A stretch of 64,000 bases of DNA from Bifidobacterium callitrichos DSM 23973 (GTDB taxonomy: Bacteria; Actinomycetota; Actinomycetes; Actinomycetales; Bifidobacteriaceae), in NCBI RefSeq assembly GCF_000741175.1, contig NZ_JGYS01000008.1, positions 97,519 to 161,518 of the forward strand, given 5' to 3'. Shown here one piece after another: positions 26,926 to 36,118 of this stretch. Within the stretch, counting starts at the first letter, position 1. Every line of letters begins with the position of its first letter. Position numbers and translations under genes: made by a program. The notes beneath the pieces were generated by a model. That model had not been told where the DNA came from. It did not search any database and was given only the letters and a program-made list of their open reading frames with translations.

Positions 26926-28298
26926 ATGAACTGCGTGATCTGACACGGCGTGTCCGCGCATGGCTGCGCGAGCCGCACTTTCTGGAGAAGAACGCGATCG
27001 TCGGCGCGCTCCTGCTGGTGATCGAGATGATCCTCGTCCCGCCGGCGAGCCCTACGCAGATGCTGCTGGCGTTGGCATGGCTCGTTGTCGTCGTCGCCGT
27101 GCCGTTCCGAACCAGACTGATATGCCTGCTCGCGCCGGTGCTGCTGCTGGTCGTACCGTTCCTGCCGGTCGACGTGTGGTGGGCGAGCGGCGGGACGGCC
27201 ATCATCACCGTTTTCCTGGCGATCGGGTATGCGCTGTCCAATCGAGCGATGATCGGGGTGCTGCTCGCGTACTCGCTGGCCGATGCCGTCTGCTTCGCTC
27301 TGTTCGACACGGCGTCGATCGGCGGCGGTGTGATCCGCGGCATGGTCGAGGAGTTCAACAGGATCGGCGCGGACGGTACGATTCCCGTGCGCTCGATGGA
27401 GGTCTCGCCGCTCTACACGATCCTCATCGTCGTCGGTACGTTCATACTCGATCTGATGATCCTCGGATTCTTCGTCGTCTTCGGCGCCGCGTTCCGTCGC
27501 GCGTCCGCGGCGGGCGAGCGGGTGGCGCGCGTCGAACGCATGCTCGACCGGATCACGCGCGAGCAGGAGCTTGCACACATGATCCATGATTCCGTGGCCA
27601 ACGACATGTCCACCATCGCGATGCTCGCCTGGCGCGCCAAGGCGATGGACGATGACGATGAGGTGCTCGACGCGATCTACGCCAGATCGCATCACGCGCT
27701 CGACCGCGTGCACGAGGTCATCGACGTGCTCAACGGCAAGCGGGACATCACCGAGCTGACCGCGGAGGAGGGATATGACGCTGGCGGCGCCGTCGGAGCG
27801 CATGCGGGTGATCTGTCCTTCGACGCCCAACTTGAGAAGTACATTGAGGATCAGAATCGGGCGATGACCATGCTGGGACTCGCCGGCGTCACCCGATTCA
27901 ACAGCGCGCCGGACGTCGTTGTGCCCAAGCCCGTGCGTCGCGTGGTCATGGGGCTGACCGAGGAGATCTATGCGAACATCGTGCGGCATTGCGCGATGGA
28001 CGATGTCGACGAGACTGCCAGTGCCGGTGCCGGTGCCGGTGCCAACGCCGCGGCGAGCTCGCGCCGGATCGACGAGCCCGCGTACAGCCTGTTCGTGGAG
28101 ATCACCGCGGAGCATATCCGCATCAGCGAGGTCAACGCGATCGCGGACGAATCGAAGACCCTGGTGCACGGGAGGCGCCACGGCAGCGGACTGGCGTTGC
28201 ATCGCGCGGCGATTGAGATGGTCGGCGGCACCCTCACCACCAGCAATCTGGACGACACCTGGATGATCAGCGCCGACATCCCGCTCGGAACTCACTGA
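26916..28298 (+). CDS. Sensor histidine kinase, NarL-partner type
   Basis: 460 residues. About five to six membrane helices in residues 27-190, then a HisKA_3-like dimerisation helix with predicted phospho-His H224 in AHMIHDSVAND. The ATPase part ends GRRHGSGLALHRAAIEMVGG (G box). A GAGAGA microsatellite-like insertion (codons near 28020-28045) lies between N and G boxes. Its 3' end overlaps the convergent response regulator by 7 bp. Confidence 0.85.
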   Translation: MAVNELRDLTRRVRAWLREPHFLEKNAIVGALLLVIEMILVPPASPTQMLLALAWLVVVVAVPFRTRLICLLAPVLLLVVPFLPVDVWWASGGTAIITVFLAIGYALSNRAMIGVLLAYSLADAVCFALFDTASIGGGVIRGMVEEFNRIGADGTIPVRSMEVSPLYTILIVVGTFILDLMILGFFVVFGAAFRRASAAGERVARVERMLDRITREQELAHMIHDSVANDMSTIAMLAWRAKAMDDDDEVLDAIYARSHHALDRVHEVIDVLNGKRDITELTAEEGYDAGGAVGAHAGDLSFDAQLEKYIEDQNRAMTMLGLAGVTRFNSAPDVVVPKPVRRVVMGLTEEIYANIVRHCAMDDVDETASAGAGAGANAAASSRRIDEPAYSLFVEITAEHIRISEVNAIADESKTLVHGRRHGSGLALHRAAIEMVGGTLTTSNLDDTWMISADIPLGTH

Positions 28299-29005
28299 CT
28301 CAGCCAGATCGCGATCGCGTGCGCGAGCGAATTCGCGCCGAGCTTGTCGACCGCGCGATGGGCGTGCGTGCGAACCGTGGAGGCCGCGACACCCCATTGC
28401 GCGGCGATCTGGTCGTAGGTGAGCCCGCGCGAGAGCAGATGCAGCGTCTCCGCCTCCTTGGAACCCAGTTTGGGGCGTTCGGGGGCGTTGCCGTCGTTGC
28501 TTTCATTGGCGTCATCGACGGTGTCGACGAGCAGTCGATGCGCTTCGGATGCGGTACGGAACGTGACCATCGAACGCAAGGCGGGAGGCGTGTAGACCTC
28601 GCCCGACGACACCATGCGCAGCGCCTGCGCGAGTTGCGGGATATCCGCCTTCGAGACGATGCCCTGTGCACCCGCCTCCGCGATTCGCGTCGCATAGTCG
28701 GACACCGAGAACGCGGTGATGCCGAGCAGCGCCACGCGATCGGTGCGCATGCGGATCTTGCGGCACACGCTCACACCGGTGGCGTCGCCCAACGACATGT
28801 CCACCAGCAGCAGTTTCGGGCGGGTCTCGGGGTCCAGCGCCTTGCGCACCGCCTCGTCGGCCGATTGTGCGTCCCAGATCCAACGGGCCGACGGCAGCAA
28901 CTGCGGCAGAATCCCCTTCAACGCCAGCAGTGCCATGCGGTCGTTGTCCACCATGGCCACCAGCGTCGGCACGGACTGTGCGGATTGTCCCTTCTCAGCA
29001 CTCAT
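28292..29005 (-). CDS. NarL/LuxR-type response regulator
   Basis: 237 residues from ATG 29005. Receiver with acidic pocket VDND and predicted phospho-Asp in LLLVDMSLGD; LuxR helix-turn-helix in the last 60 residues (SKEAETLHLLSRGLTYDQIAAQWGVAASTVRTH). Start chosen because TAGAAT (minus, 29013-29018) is exactly 7 nt upstream and there is no SD; ATG 29014 sits inside that box. Presumed partner of the kinase at 26916 although convergent. Paralogue at 56102. Confidence 0.88.
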   Translation of the reverse strand: MSAEKGQSAQSVPTLVAMVDNDRMALLALKGILPQLLPSARWIWDAQSADEAVRKALDPETRPKLLLVDMSLGDATGVSVCRKIRMRTDRVALLGITAFSVSDYATRIAEAGAQGIVSKADIPQLAQALRMVSSGEVYTPPALRSMVTFRTASEAHRLLVDTVDDANESNDGNAPERPKLGSKEAETLHLLSRGLTYDQIAAQWGVAASTVRTHAHRAVDKLGANSLAHAIAIWLSQ

Positions 29006-29057
29006 ACGCGCCATTCTAGTGGTCGGTCTGTGCAGTTAGGGGGATTCTGGTCCTCTG

Positions 29058-29112
29058 ACTACCCCTCAGTCCCGCTTCGCGAGCCAGCTCCCCTGACAAG
29101 GGGAGCCAAAAG
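29058..29112. repeat. Palindromic intergenic repeat (copy A)
   Basis: CTACCCCTCAGTCCCGCTT and GCTCCCCTGACAAGGGGAGC blocks, near-identical to 59099-59152. Contains CTCCCC/GGGGAG hairpin. Confidence 0.6.
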
Positions 29113-29161
29113 GTGGGTTTTCAGGCGCGATGGGTGTCCTCGACAACCGTCTGTAGACGTG

Positions 29162-29189
29162 TGTGTACAAGGGTGGACGCGTGTGTACA
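29162..29189 (+). promoter_or_regulatory. Candidate activator site before CPBP gene 1
   Basis: TGTGTACA at 29162-29169 and 29182-29189, 20 bp apart, joined by AGGGTGGACGCG. The predicted -10 is TACCTT (29218-29223) with no good -35. The same 28-bp block precedes the second CPBP gene. Confidence 0.65.
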
Positions 29190-29229
29190 CCGCCGGAATC
29201 GCCCTGTTTCCAACGGATACCTTGGAATC

Positions 29230-30342
29230 ATGAACATTACAACCACGAAGCCGCAGCGGCCGGCACTTGAGCCGCTTCAGTCCCAGTCGGTACTCACCGC
29301 TCAGCCGCTGCAGCCGCAGCAGCCCGTCTCCGTTTCCGCCTCCGAATCCCCCGAATCCCCCGAACAGCGCAAGTGGTGGCGTGGATGGCGTCGCCGCGTC
29401 GTCAACCGGGCGATGGGGGTGACGCTCATCTACCAGATGATCCTGATCATCCTCGGCAGTGCCGCCCTCGCCTTCCTCGCTTTCACGTCCTCCAGTCGTG
29501 ACGAGTATTTCCGGGGGCAAGGTGTGGCAAGCCTCGCCGTAGTGCTCGTCGCCGTCGGATTCCTGACGATCGTGCGTCGGCGCGACATCCTCACACGCGA
29601 GTTCTGGCTGGGAGGCGCGCATACCGACACCTACGGCGAACCGAACCAGTTGGGACACATCAGCCAATACGGCGGCGCGCGCATGACCCCGAGGTGGGCC
29701 CTCGTATTCTTGGCCCTTGCGTTCGGCGTGCAGGGAGTTCGGATGGCCATCACCTGGGGACTGAGCCAGGTCGGCGTCGATCTCGTCTCACCGGCGCTTG
29801 AGAGCATCAGTGAGGCGTCCGTCACCGTGAGCATGTGGCTGTACGCCGGTCTGATCGGGCCGATCTGCGAGGAGGTGCTGTTCCGCGGTGTGCTGATGAA
29901 GGAGTTGAAGCCGCTGGGCAAGAACTTCGCGATCGTCACGTCCGCGCTGATATTCGCCCTGTTCCATCAGGATCTCGTGCAGAGCACCTACGCGTTCGCC
30001 ATGGGCCTGGTGCTCGGCTTCATCGCGATGGAGTACTCGCTGATATGGGCGATCGCGCTCCACGTATTCAACAACGCGGTCCTCGGCGGACTGAGTGCTG
30101 GCATCACGCATTACTTCGGCGAGACCGGGGACGCGGCATTCATGTGGGCCATCATTGCGATCGGTTTGATCGGCCTGATCGTCGTGTTTGCGAAGTATGG
30201 CAAGGGGCTTACGGAGTACCAGCGTGCCAACCGCAGCGTGAAGGGCACCTACTCCGGCTGGGCTTCATGGACGTTCATCGTGTTCGTCGCGATCACCCTC
30301 GCATCCGCCATCTTCTCCTACATCGGCGCGGTGATGGGCTGA
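29230..30342 (+). CDS. CPBP-family intramembrane protease (paralogue 1)
   Basis: 370 residues. Gln/Pro/Ser-rich cytoplasmic tail (1-50), then about eight helices. CPBP (Abi) motifs: EEVLFRG at 214-220, FALFHQD with H246, and HVFNN with H278, all predicted zinc/catalytic positions intact. ATG 29230 lies 6 nt after TACCTT with no SD, so leaderless. CPBP proteins act in prenyl-type processing, bacteriocin self-immunity or signalling; role here unknown. Shares DILTREFWLGG and most helices with the next gene, a tandem duplication. Confidence 0.85.
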   Translation: MNITTTKPQRPALEPLQSQSVLTAQPLQPQQPVSVSASESPESPEQRKWWRGWRRRVVNRAMGVTLIYQMILIILGSAALAFLAFTSSSRDEYFRGQGVASLAVVLVAVGFLTIVRRRDILTREFWLGGAHTDTYGEPNQLGHISQYGGARMTPRWALVFLALAFGVQGVRMAITWGLSQVGVDLVSPALESISEASVTVSMWLYAGLIGPICEEVLFRGVLMKELKPLGKNFAIVTSALIFALFHQDLVQSTYAFAMGLVLGFIAMEYSLIWAIALHVFNNAVLGGLSAGITHYFGETGDAAFMWAIIAIGLIGLIVVFAKYGKGLTEYQRANRSVKGTYSGWASWTFIVFVAITLASAIFSYIGAVMG

Positions 30343-30396
30343 GAGGCGATGATCTGACACCGATATGACATTGCCGATACTCCGATCCGTTTCAAG

Positions 30397-30437
30397 AAAG
30401 CGCCGTCAGTGGATTTTTCGCCACTGACGGCGCTTTT
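30397..30437 (+). terminator. Terminator between the two CPBP genes
   Basis: Perfect 16-bp stem (30397-30412 and 30421-30436), 8-nt loop, ending in TTTT. The two paralogues are thus separate transcripts. Confidence 0.85.
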
Positions 30438-30518
30438 GATGCGTGGGAAGGCCGGGAGATGCGTGACGGTTTCGGCGCGGTTCGTGACCGACAAGCTGGG
30501 CAAAGGCTGGTAATCATC

Positions 30519-30546
30519 TGTGTACCAGGGTCGACGCGTGTGTACA
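30519..30546 (+). promoter_or_regulatory. Candidate activator site before CPBP gene 2
   Basis: TGTGTACC (30519-30526) and TGTGTACA (30539-30546) joined by AGGGTCGACGCG. 26 of 28 bases equal the block at 29162. Predicted -10 TAGCGT (30576-30581) lies 7 nt before the ATG. Confidence 0.65.
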
Positions 30547-30588
30547 ACTGTCATGCGTTCCACAGTCTGAGCGATTAGCGTATGAATC

Positions 30589-31749
30589 ATGAACACAAAC
30601 CAAGAGCCGCAGCGGCCGGCGGCACCGTCGCAAATTCAGTCGCAGCCGCAATCGCCCCAGCCGGGCTATCCGGCGGCGAACTACCAAGCTCAGCAGCCGG
30701 TGAGGCAGCCGGCACAGACGTACTATCCGCCGCAGCCCCTGCCGGAGGATCCACGCAAGGTGCTCCGCAGGAGGCAGCGCAGGATGATCAACCGGCCGGT
30801 CGGCCTGACGCTGGCGTATGAGGTGGTGATGAACATCGGCGCTGCCATGGCCGCGCTGACCATCGTGATCGTGACGATGGCGGAGCGTTCCGAGTTGACC
30901 AACCTCATGGTTATTCGTCACACCGGCATCGTGATGCTGGTCGCGGTGACGTGCGCGATCGTGTTCCTGCTGTTCATGCGTCGCAAGGACATCCTCACCC
31001 GCGAGTTCTGGCTCGGCGGGCCGCACAGGGACAACTATGGCGAGCCGTGGCAGATCGGGCGCGTCAGCCGGTACGGCGGAGCGCACATGAAACCGCTGTG
31101 GCTCCTGGTGTTTCTCACCCTGTGCCTCGGTATTCAAGGCGTGGTCACACTGGTGCAGCTCGGCTTCTCCGCCATCGGCCTGTCCCTGCCGTCGCCCACG
31201 TCGGAGAGCATCACCGAATCGGCCGTCACCGTGAGCATGTGGCTGTACATCGGCCTGATCGGTCCGATCTTTGAGGAGGTGCTGTTCCGCGGCGTCCTGC
31301 TGAAGGAACTGAAGCCATTCGGACGCAACTTCGCGATCGTCACCTCGGCGCTCCTCTTCGGTCTCTTCCACGGCGACGTGGTGCAGGGCGCGTTCGCCTT
31401 CCTGATGGGCCTGCTGCTGGGCTTTGTCGCGATGGAGTACTCGCTGGTGTGGTCGATCGCGCTGCACATCTTCAACAACGCGATCCTGAGCGGCGTGGTC
31501 GACGGCCTCGCCTCGCACTATCTGGACGACAACGGGTATCTGGCGTACTCGCTCATCCTGAGCCTGATCGGGGTCGCCGGCACGATCCTCGCGTTCGTCG
31601 TCTACGGCAGGGGATTGAAGGCCTACGTGCGCGCCAATCGCAGCGCGCCGGGCACGTACCTCGGCTGGACGTCGTGGACGTTCATCGTGTTCGTCGCCGG
31701 CAACGCTCTGACGGCCATCGTCTCCTTCATCGGAGCGCTGATGGGCTGA
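30589..31749 (+). CDS. CPBP-family intramembrane protease (paralogue 2)
   Basis: 386 residues with a longer Gln/Pro/Tyr-rich tail (1-55). Motifs EEVLFRG at 229-235, FGLFHGD with H261 and HIFNN. Leaderless-type start 7 nt after TAGCGT. Same upstream motif as paralogue 1, so they are probably co-regulated. The neighbouring two-component system is a candidate regulator, inferred from proximity. Confidence 0.85.
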   Translation: MNTNQEPQRPAAPSQIQSQPQSPQPGYPAANYQAQQPVRQPAQTYYPPQPLPEDPRKVLRRRQRRMINRPVGLTLAYEVVMNIGAAMAALTIVIVTMAERSELTNLMVIRHTGIVMLVAVTCAIVFLLFMRRKDILTREFWLGGPHRDNYGEPWQIGRVSRYGGAHMKPLWLLVFLTLCLGIQGVVTLVQLGFSAIGLSLPSPTSESITESAVTVSMWLYIGLIGPIFEEVLFRGVLLKELKPFGRNFAIVTSALLFGLFHGDVVQGAFAFLMGLLLGFVAMEYSLVWSIALHIFNNAILSGVVDGLASHYLDDNGYLAYSLILSLIGVAGTILAFVVYGRGLKAYVRANRSAPGTYLGWTSWTFIVFVAGNALTAIVSFIGALMG

Positions 31750-31820
31750 CGTTGCGCTGTCAGCGGTTCGGCTTGTCCCTTGCCCTATGCTGGAACGTAT
31801 AGCGGTACCAAGGAGGATAT

Positions 31821-32942
31821 ATGAGCGAGCAGTTCGAACCGTTTTACGACGTCAATCGCACGTATGAGGACAATTACGAACAGGGGCCGTTCGGGCTGTT
31901 CGCCGAGGCGCTGAAGGGGGAGCCGGGTGCCGAGGAGGGCGCGGCCGCCGCCGAACCGGCCCAGCCCGCCGAGTCGTTCCTCGGCGTGCCGGTGAACCTC
32001 GCGTTCGGCATCCCCGCGGGGCCGCTACTCAACAGCCGCTTCACGACGGCCGCATTCCGCATGGGCTTCGACCTCGCGACGTACAAGACCGTGCGCTCGC
32101 GGGCGTGGGGCTGCAACCCGTTCCCGAACGTGCTGGCCGTGCATCCGAAGTCGGCCGACGGCTCCCTGACCCCCGGCAGCGACGAACTCGACGAGGGCGT
32201 GCTCGCCGACACGAACTACGAGCTGCCGATCTCCATCTCCAACAGCTTCGGCGTGCCCTCGCAGGACCCGGACCGCTGGCAGCCGGACATGTTCCGCGCG
32301 ATCGAGGCGGCCGGCCCCGGCCAGCTGCTCGTGCCGAGCTTCCAGGGATCGCGCGTCGAGGGCATGAGCGAGGAGGACTACATCGCCGACCACGCCACCA
32401 CCGCGCGACTGGTCAAGGAGACCGGCGCGAAGGTCATGGTCATGAACACCAGCTGCCCGAACGAGGGGCACAATCGCCTGCTGTGCCATAACCCGCAGCT
32501 GGTCGGGCGCATCACCGAGGCGGTGAAGAACGAGATCGGCGACACCCCGCTCATGGTCAAGCTCGCGTACTTCCCTGACGACTCCTCGCTCGAGCTGATG
32601 ATCCGCTCCACCGTGGAACGTGGCACCGTGCAGGGCTTCAGCACGATCAATACGATCTCCGCGAAGCTCGTCGACGCCGAGGGGCGTCAGGCGTTGCCCG
32701 GCGCCGGCCGCGACCGTTCCGGCGTGTGCGGCAACGCGATCCGCGGCGCCGGCCTCGACATGGTCCGCCGCCTCGCCGCCCTGCGCGAGAAGCTCGGCCT
32801 CGACTTCGCGATCAACGGCGTCGGCGGCGTGATCACCCCGGCTGATTACCGGGCATACAAGAGCGCCGGCGCGGACAGTGTGATGTCCGCCACCGGCGCG
32901 ATGTGGGACGCGGAACTCGCCCGCGAGATCAAGGCGGAGTGA
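31821..32942 (+). CDS. Dihydroorotate dehydrogenase-like flavoprotein
   Basis: 373 residues. FMN barrel with FGIPAGPLLNS, MVMNTSCPNEGHN (Cys at the class 1 catalytic-base position), INTISAKLVD and a phosphate-binding NGVGGVITPADY. The N-terminal ~50 residues include an Ala/Glu-rich insertion. Strong SD AAGGAGG 5 nt before the ATG. There are no other pyrimidine genes here, and the active-site loop NTSCPN differs from the usual NLSCPN, so the substrate may not be dihydroorotate. Confidence 0.7.
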   Translation: MSEQFEPFYDVNRTYEDNYEQGPFGLFAEALKGEPGAEEGAAAAEPAQPAESFLGVPVNLAFGIPAGPLLNSRFTTAAFRMGFDLATYKTVRSRAWGCNPFPNVLAVHPKSADGSLTPGSDELDEGVLADTNYELPISISNSFGVPSQDPDRWQPDMFRAIEAAGPGQLLVPSFQGSRVEGMSEEDYIADHATTARLVKETGAKVMVMNTSCPNEGHNRLLCHNPQLVGRITEAVKNEIGDTPLMVKLAYFPDDSSLELMIRSTVERGTVQGFSTINTISAKLVDAEGRQALPGAGRDRSGVCGNAIRGAGLDMVRRLAALREKLGLDFAINGVGGVITPADYRAYKSAGADSVMSATGAMWDAELAREIKAE

Positions 32943-32984
32943 GACGGGATCGGCCGTAGGCCGATGCTGTGCTGCTCGCCTTCT

Positions 32985-33145
32985 CTCCTCCAGTCAGCCT
33001 GCGGCTGCCAGCCCGTCCTGCAATTGTGGACGCGCTGCGCGCGCAGATGGCTAGCTCGCCTGTCGGCTCGCACGTTGCCTACAAACAGCTCTGCTGTTTG
33101 CTTTACGGCAACGTCCCGTCAGAGGGGGGCCACCCCACGGCAACC
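32985..33145. repeat. Degraded intergenic repeat with hairpins
   Basis: CTCCTCCAGTCAGCC...CGTCAGAGGGGGGCC ends match the repeat at 20143. The interior holds AAACAGCTCTGCTGTTT and GTTGCC/GGCAAC arms, suggesting an insertion splitting a repeat unit. No gene is seen. Confidence 0.5.
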
Positions 33146-33148
33146 TAT

Positions 33149-34501
33149 TTATTCCGCTGCTTCGGCGGCGGCCTTCATGGCTACGGCGCCGACGTAGTAG
33201 ACCGGCTTGTCGAAGTTCGGCTGGAACAGGAAGTCGACGTTGGCGAGCTCGTCGATGGTGAACTTCGCCTGGATCGCCATCGAGATGACGTTCGCGGCGC
33301 CGGAGATGTCGGCCTTCGAGCAGAACTGGCCGCCCTTGACCTCGCGCGTGACCGGGTCCCACGTGAGGATCGACGTGACCGGCGTGGTGGTGAGCATGAA
33401 GTCGGGGCGGTAGTCCTCGGTCAGCTCGGTCTCGTGGACCGTAAGTCCCCGGCGCTCCGCACCCGCCTTCGTCAGACCCGACGCGGCGAGCGACAGGTCG
33501 TACAGCTGCACGGCGGAGGTCGCCTGCGTGCCGAGGTACTTGACGGTCGGCTTGTCGATGTTGCGGCCGACCAGCAGACCCTGGCGTACGGCGTTCGTGG
33601 CCAGCGGGATGTAGTCGTGCTTGCCGGTCGGGTTGTAGAAGACGGTCGCCGAGTCGCCGCACGCGTACACGTCCGGCATGGAGGCGCGCATGTACTCGTC
33701 GATGACGATCGCGCCGTTCGCCAGCATGTCGACCTGGCCCTTGACGAGGTCCGTGTTCGGCAGGAAGCCGACCGCGAGGATCGCCATCTCGGCCGTGTAC
33801 TCACCCTTCTCGGTGACGACGGTGACGGTGTCGTCGTCGTTGTCGCGGAAGGCGGTGACCTTCTGTCCGAGCGCGAGCGTGACGCCGTGCTCCTCGAACG
33901 CGGCGGCCACCTGATCGGTGATCTGCTTGTCGAAGTTGTTCGCGAGCGGTCGGTCGAGTCCGTCGACCAGCGTGGTCTTGACGCCGGTGAGGCTGAACTG
34001 CTCGGCGATCTCGGCGCCGATGTAGCCCGAGCCGATCACGACCGCGGACTTGGCCTCCTTGGCCTTGGACTTGATCGCGATCGCGTGGTCCCAGTTCTTG
34101 CACAGCAGCACGTGCGGGCTGTCGATGCCCGGAATCGGCGGGATCACCGGGCGTGAGCCGGTGGTGACGACCAGCTTGTCGAAGTGAAGGATCTCGGGTT
34201 CGGCGTCCGGATCGTCGACCGGACGGTAGGCGAGCGTCTTGCCGGCGACGTCGATCGAGGTGACGTCGGTGCGCATGTGCATGGTCGCGCCGGCCTGCGC
34301 GAGCTGTTCCGGCGAGGAGTAGAACATCTTCTTCGGGTCGGACACGTGATCGCCCACCCACAGGGCGATGCCGCAGGACAGGAACGACAGGGTGCCGTTG
34401 CGTTCGAAGACGTGGACGGTCCAATCGGGATGCTCGGCGAGGATGGAGGTGGCGGCGAAGGTGCCGGCATGCGTGCATCCGACGATGGCGACGGTGGTCA
34501 T
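33149..34501 (-). CDS. nox: NADH oxidase, Nox-type flavoprotein
   Basis: 450 residues, cytoplasmic. FAD-binding VAIVGCTHAG at the N-terminus, redox Cys C43 in LSFLSCGIALW, NAD-binding VVIGSGYIGAEIAE near 165, second FAD motif PDVYACGDSA near 280, and a C-terminal dimerisation domain. Layout fits water-forming NADH oxidase or CoA-disulfide-reductase relatives; in an anaerobe it would remove oxygen. SD AAAGGAG precedes ATG 34501. Confidence 0.88.
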   Translation of the reverse strand: MTTVAIVGCTHAGTFAATSILAEHPDWTVHVFERNGTLSFLSCGIALWVGDHVSDPKKMFYSSPEQLAQAGATMHMRTDVTSIDVAGKTLAYRPVDDPDAEPEILHFDKLVVTTGSRPVIPPIPGIDSPHVLLCKNWDHAIAIKSKAKEAKSAVVIGSGYIGAEIAEQFSLTGVKTTLVDGLDRPLANNFDKQITDQVAAAFEEHGVTLALGQKVTAFRDNDDDTVTVVTEKGEYTAEMAILAVGFLPNTDLVKGQVDMLANGAIVIDEYMRASMPDVYACGDSATVFYNPTGKHDYIPLATNAVRQGLLVGRNIDKPTVKYLGTQATSAVQLYDLSLAASGLTKAGAERRGLTVHETELTEDYRPDFMLTTTPVTSILTWDPVTREVKGGQFCSKADISGAANVISMAIQAKFTIDELANVDFLFQPNFDKPVYYVGAVAMKAAAEAAE

Positions 34502-34560
34502 AGGTACAGCTCCTTTGCAGGTTGGTCGGGAACGTGCGGAGTCTTTCGTTGCCTCCGCCT

Positions 34561-34572
34561 GTGAACGTTCAC
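34561..34572. promoter_or_regulatory. Palindrome upstream of nox
   Basis: GTGAACGTTCAC, followed by a further GTTCAC at 34579-34584. It lies 60 bp upstream of the nox start, a plausible redox-responsive operator. It resembles half a Rex site, but the spacing is not that of Rex. Confidence 0.4.
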
Positions 34573-34783
34573 CAGCTGTTCACCACATTAGCAAAGCCGC
34601 GATCGGGTGTTGCGATTGGCGCGTATCGCAGGGCGATAATGTGATGCGGGTCACATTGCGGTGCTGGGGTCCGGTTTCGCTGCGAACATACCACCGCCTT
34701 TATTTCACGACGTACGCACATGCCGTATGGCACACTGTCATATAGTGTTTCCGCGGTCCAGGAAGAAGACGAAAGAGGTAGTC

Positions 34784-36109
34784 GTGGGCGAGAACGAGAA
34801 CGATGTGCTGCATGTCGAGGGCGGTAAGCCCCTCAACGGCACGATCAAGGTGCGTGGCGCGAAGAACTTCGTGAGCAAGGCGATGGTCGCCGCACTGCTC
34901 GCACCGGGCAAGTCGGTGCTGAAGAACGTGCCCGAGATCCGCGACGTTCACGTGGTCTCCGATCTGCTGCGCCTGCACGGCGTGGACGTGGACGTGGACG
35001 GCGCGGGCGGCATCGTCACCATCGATGCCTCGCACGTGCAGCTGGCCGACGTGGCCGACGTGGACACGCTTTCCGGCTCCTCGCGCATCCCGATCCTGTT
35101 CTCCGGCCCCCTCGTGCATCGTCTCGGCGAGGCGTTCATCCCCGCGCTTGGCGGATGCAACATCGGCGGCCGTCCGATCGACTTCCATCTGGAGACCCTG
35201 CGCAAGCTCGGCGCGAACGTCGACAAGGAGCACAAGGACGGCATCCACATCACCGCGCCGAACGGTCTGCACGGCGCGAAGATCCACCTGCCGTACCCGT
35301 CCGTCGGCGCCACCGAGCAGACGCTGCTCGCCGCCGTGCTCGCCGAAGGCAAGACCGAGCTGTCCGGCGCGGCCACCGAGCCCGAGATCATGGATCTCGT
35401 GTGCGTCCTGCAGAAGATGGGTGCGATCATCTCCGTGGACGTGGACCGCACGTTCCGCATCGAGGGCGTCAAGGAGCTCAAGGGCTACACGCACACCTCG
35501 CTCACCGATCGCATCGAGGCCGCATCCTGGGCCTCCGCGGCGCTCGCCACGCACGGCGACATCTTCGTCAAGGGCGCCACGCAGCCCGAGATGATCACCT
35601 TCCTCAACGTGTTCCGCAAGGTCGGTGGCCAGTTCGACGTGACGGACAAGGGCATCCGTTTCTGGCACCCGGGTGGGGACCTGCACCCGGTCGCCATCGA
35701 GACCGACGTGCACCCCGGTTTCATGACCGACTGGCAGCAGCCGCTGGTCGTCGCCCTGACGCAGGCCAACGGCCTGTCGATCGTGCACGAGACCGTCTAT
35801 GAGAACCGTTTCGGCTTCACCAAGCCGCTCGTGCAGATGGGTGCGACGATCCAGCTGTACCGCGAGTGCCTCGGCTCCCTGCCGTGCCGCTTCCAGCAGC
35901 GCAACTACAAGCATTCGGCCGTGATCTTCGGACCGACCCCGCTGACCGGCCGCGACATCGACGTGCCGGATCTACGCGGCGGATTCTCACACCTCATCGC
36001 GGCGCTTGCGGCGAAGGGCCCGTCCAACGTGCAGGGCATCTCGCTCATCGACCGCGGCTACGCCGACTTCCGCGGCAAGCTGCACCAGCTCGGCGCCGAC
36101 ATCGACTGA
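34784..36109 (+). CDS. murA: UDP-N-acetylglucosamine 1-carboxyvinyltransferase
   Basis: First committed enzyme of peptidoglycan synthesis. 441 residues starting at GTG 34784, which follows AGAGG by 5 nt. K27-N28 in RGAKNFVSK and catalytic C125 in ALGGCNIGGR are present, so it should be fosfomycin-sensitive by this residue. Other motifs: TSLTDRIEAASW and HPGFMTDWQQP. Single gene between nox (divergent) and the convergent MFS. Confidence 0.95.
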   Translation: MGENENDVLHVEGGKPLNGTIKVRGAKNFVSKAMVAALLAPGKSVLKNVPEIRDVHVVSDLLRLHGVDVDVDGAGGIVTIDASHVQLADVADVDTLSGSSRIPILFSGPLVHRLGEAFIPALGGCNIGGRPIDFHLETLRKLGANVDKEHKDGIHITAPNGLHGAKIHLPYPSVGATEQTLLAAVLAEGKTELSGAATEPEIMDLVCVLQKMGAIISVDVDRTFRIEGVKELKGYTHTSLTDRIEAASWASAALATHGDIFVKGATQPEMITFLNVFRKVGGQFDVTDKGIRFWHPGGDLHPVAIETDVHPGFMTDWQQPLVVALTQANGLSIVHETVYENRFGFTKPLVQMGATIQLYRECLGSLPCRFQQRNYKHSAVIFGPTPLTGRDIDVPDLRGGFSHLIAALAAKGPSNVQGISLIDRGYADFRGKLHQLGADID

Positions 36110-36118
36110 TCGGAGGCG

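Noticed and set aside
34561..34584. Rex binding site before nox
   Set aside because: GTGAACGTTCAC has the right half-sites but lacks the spacer between them expected for Rex; kept only as a palindrome.
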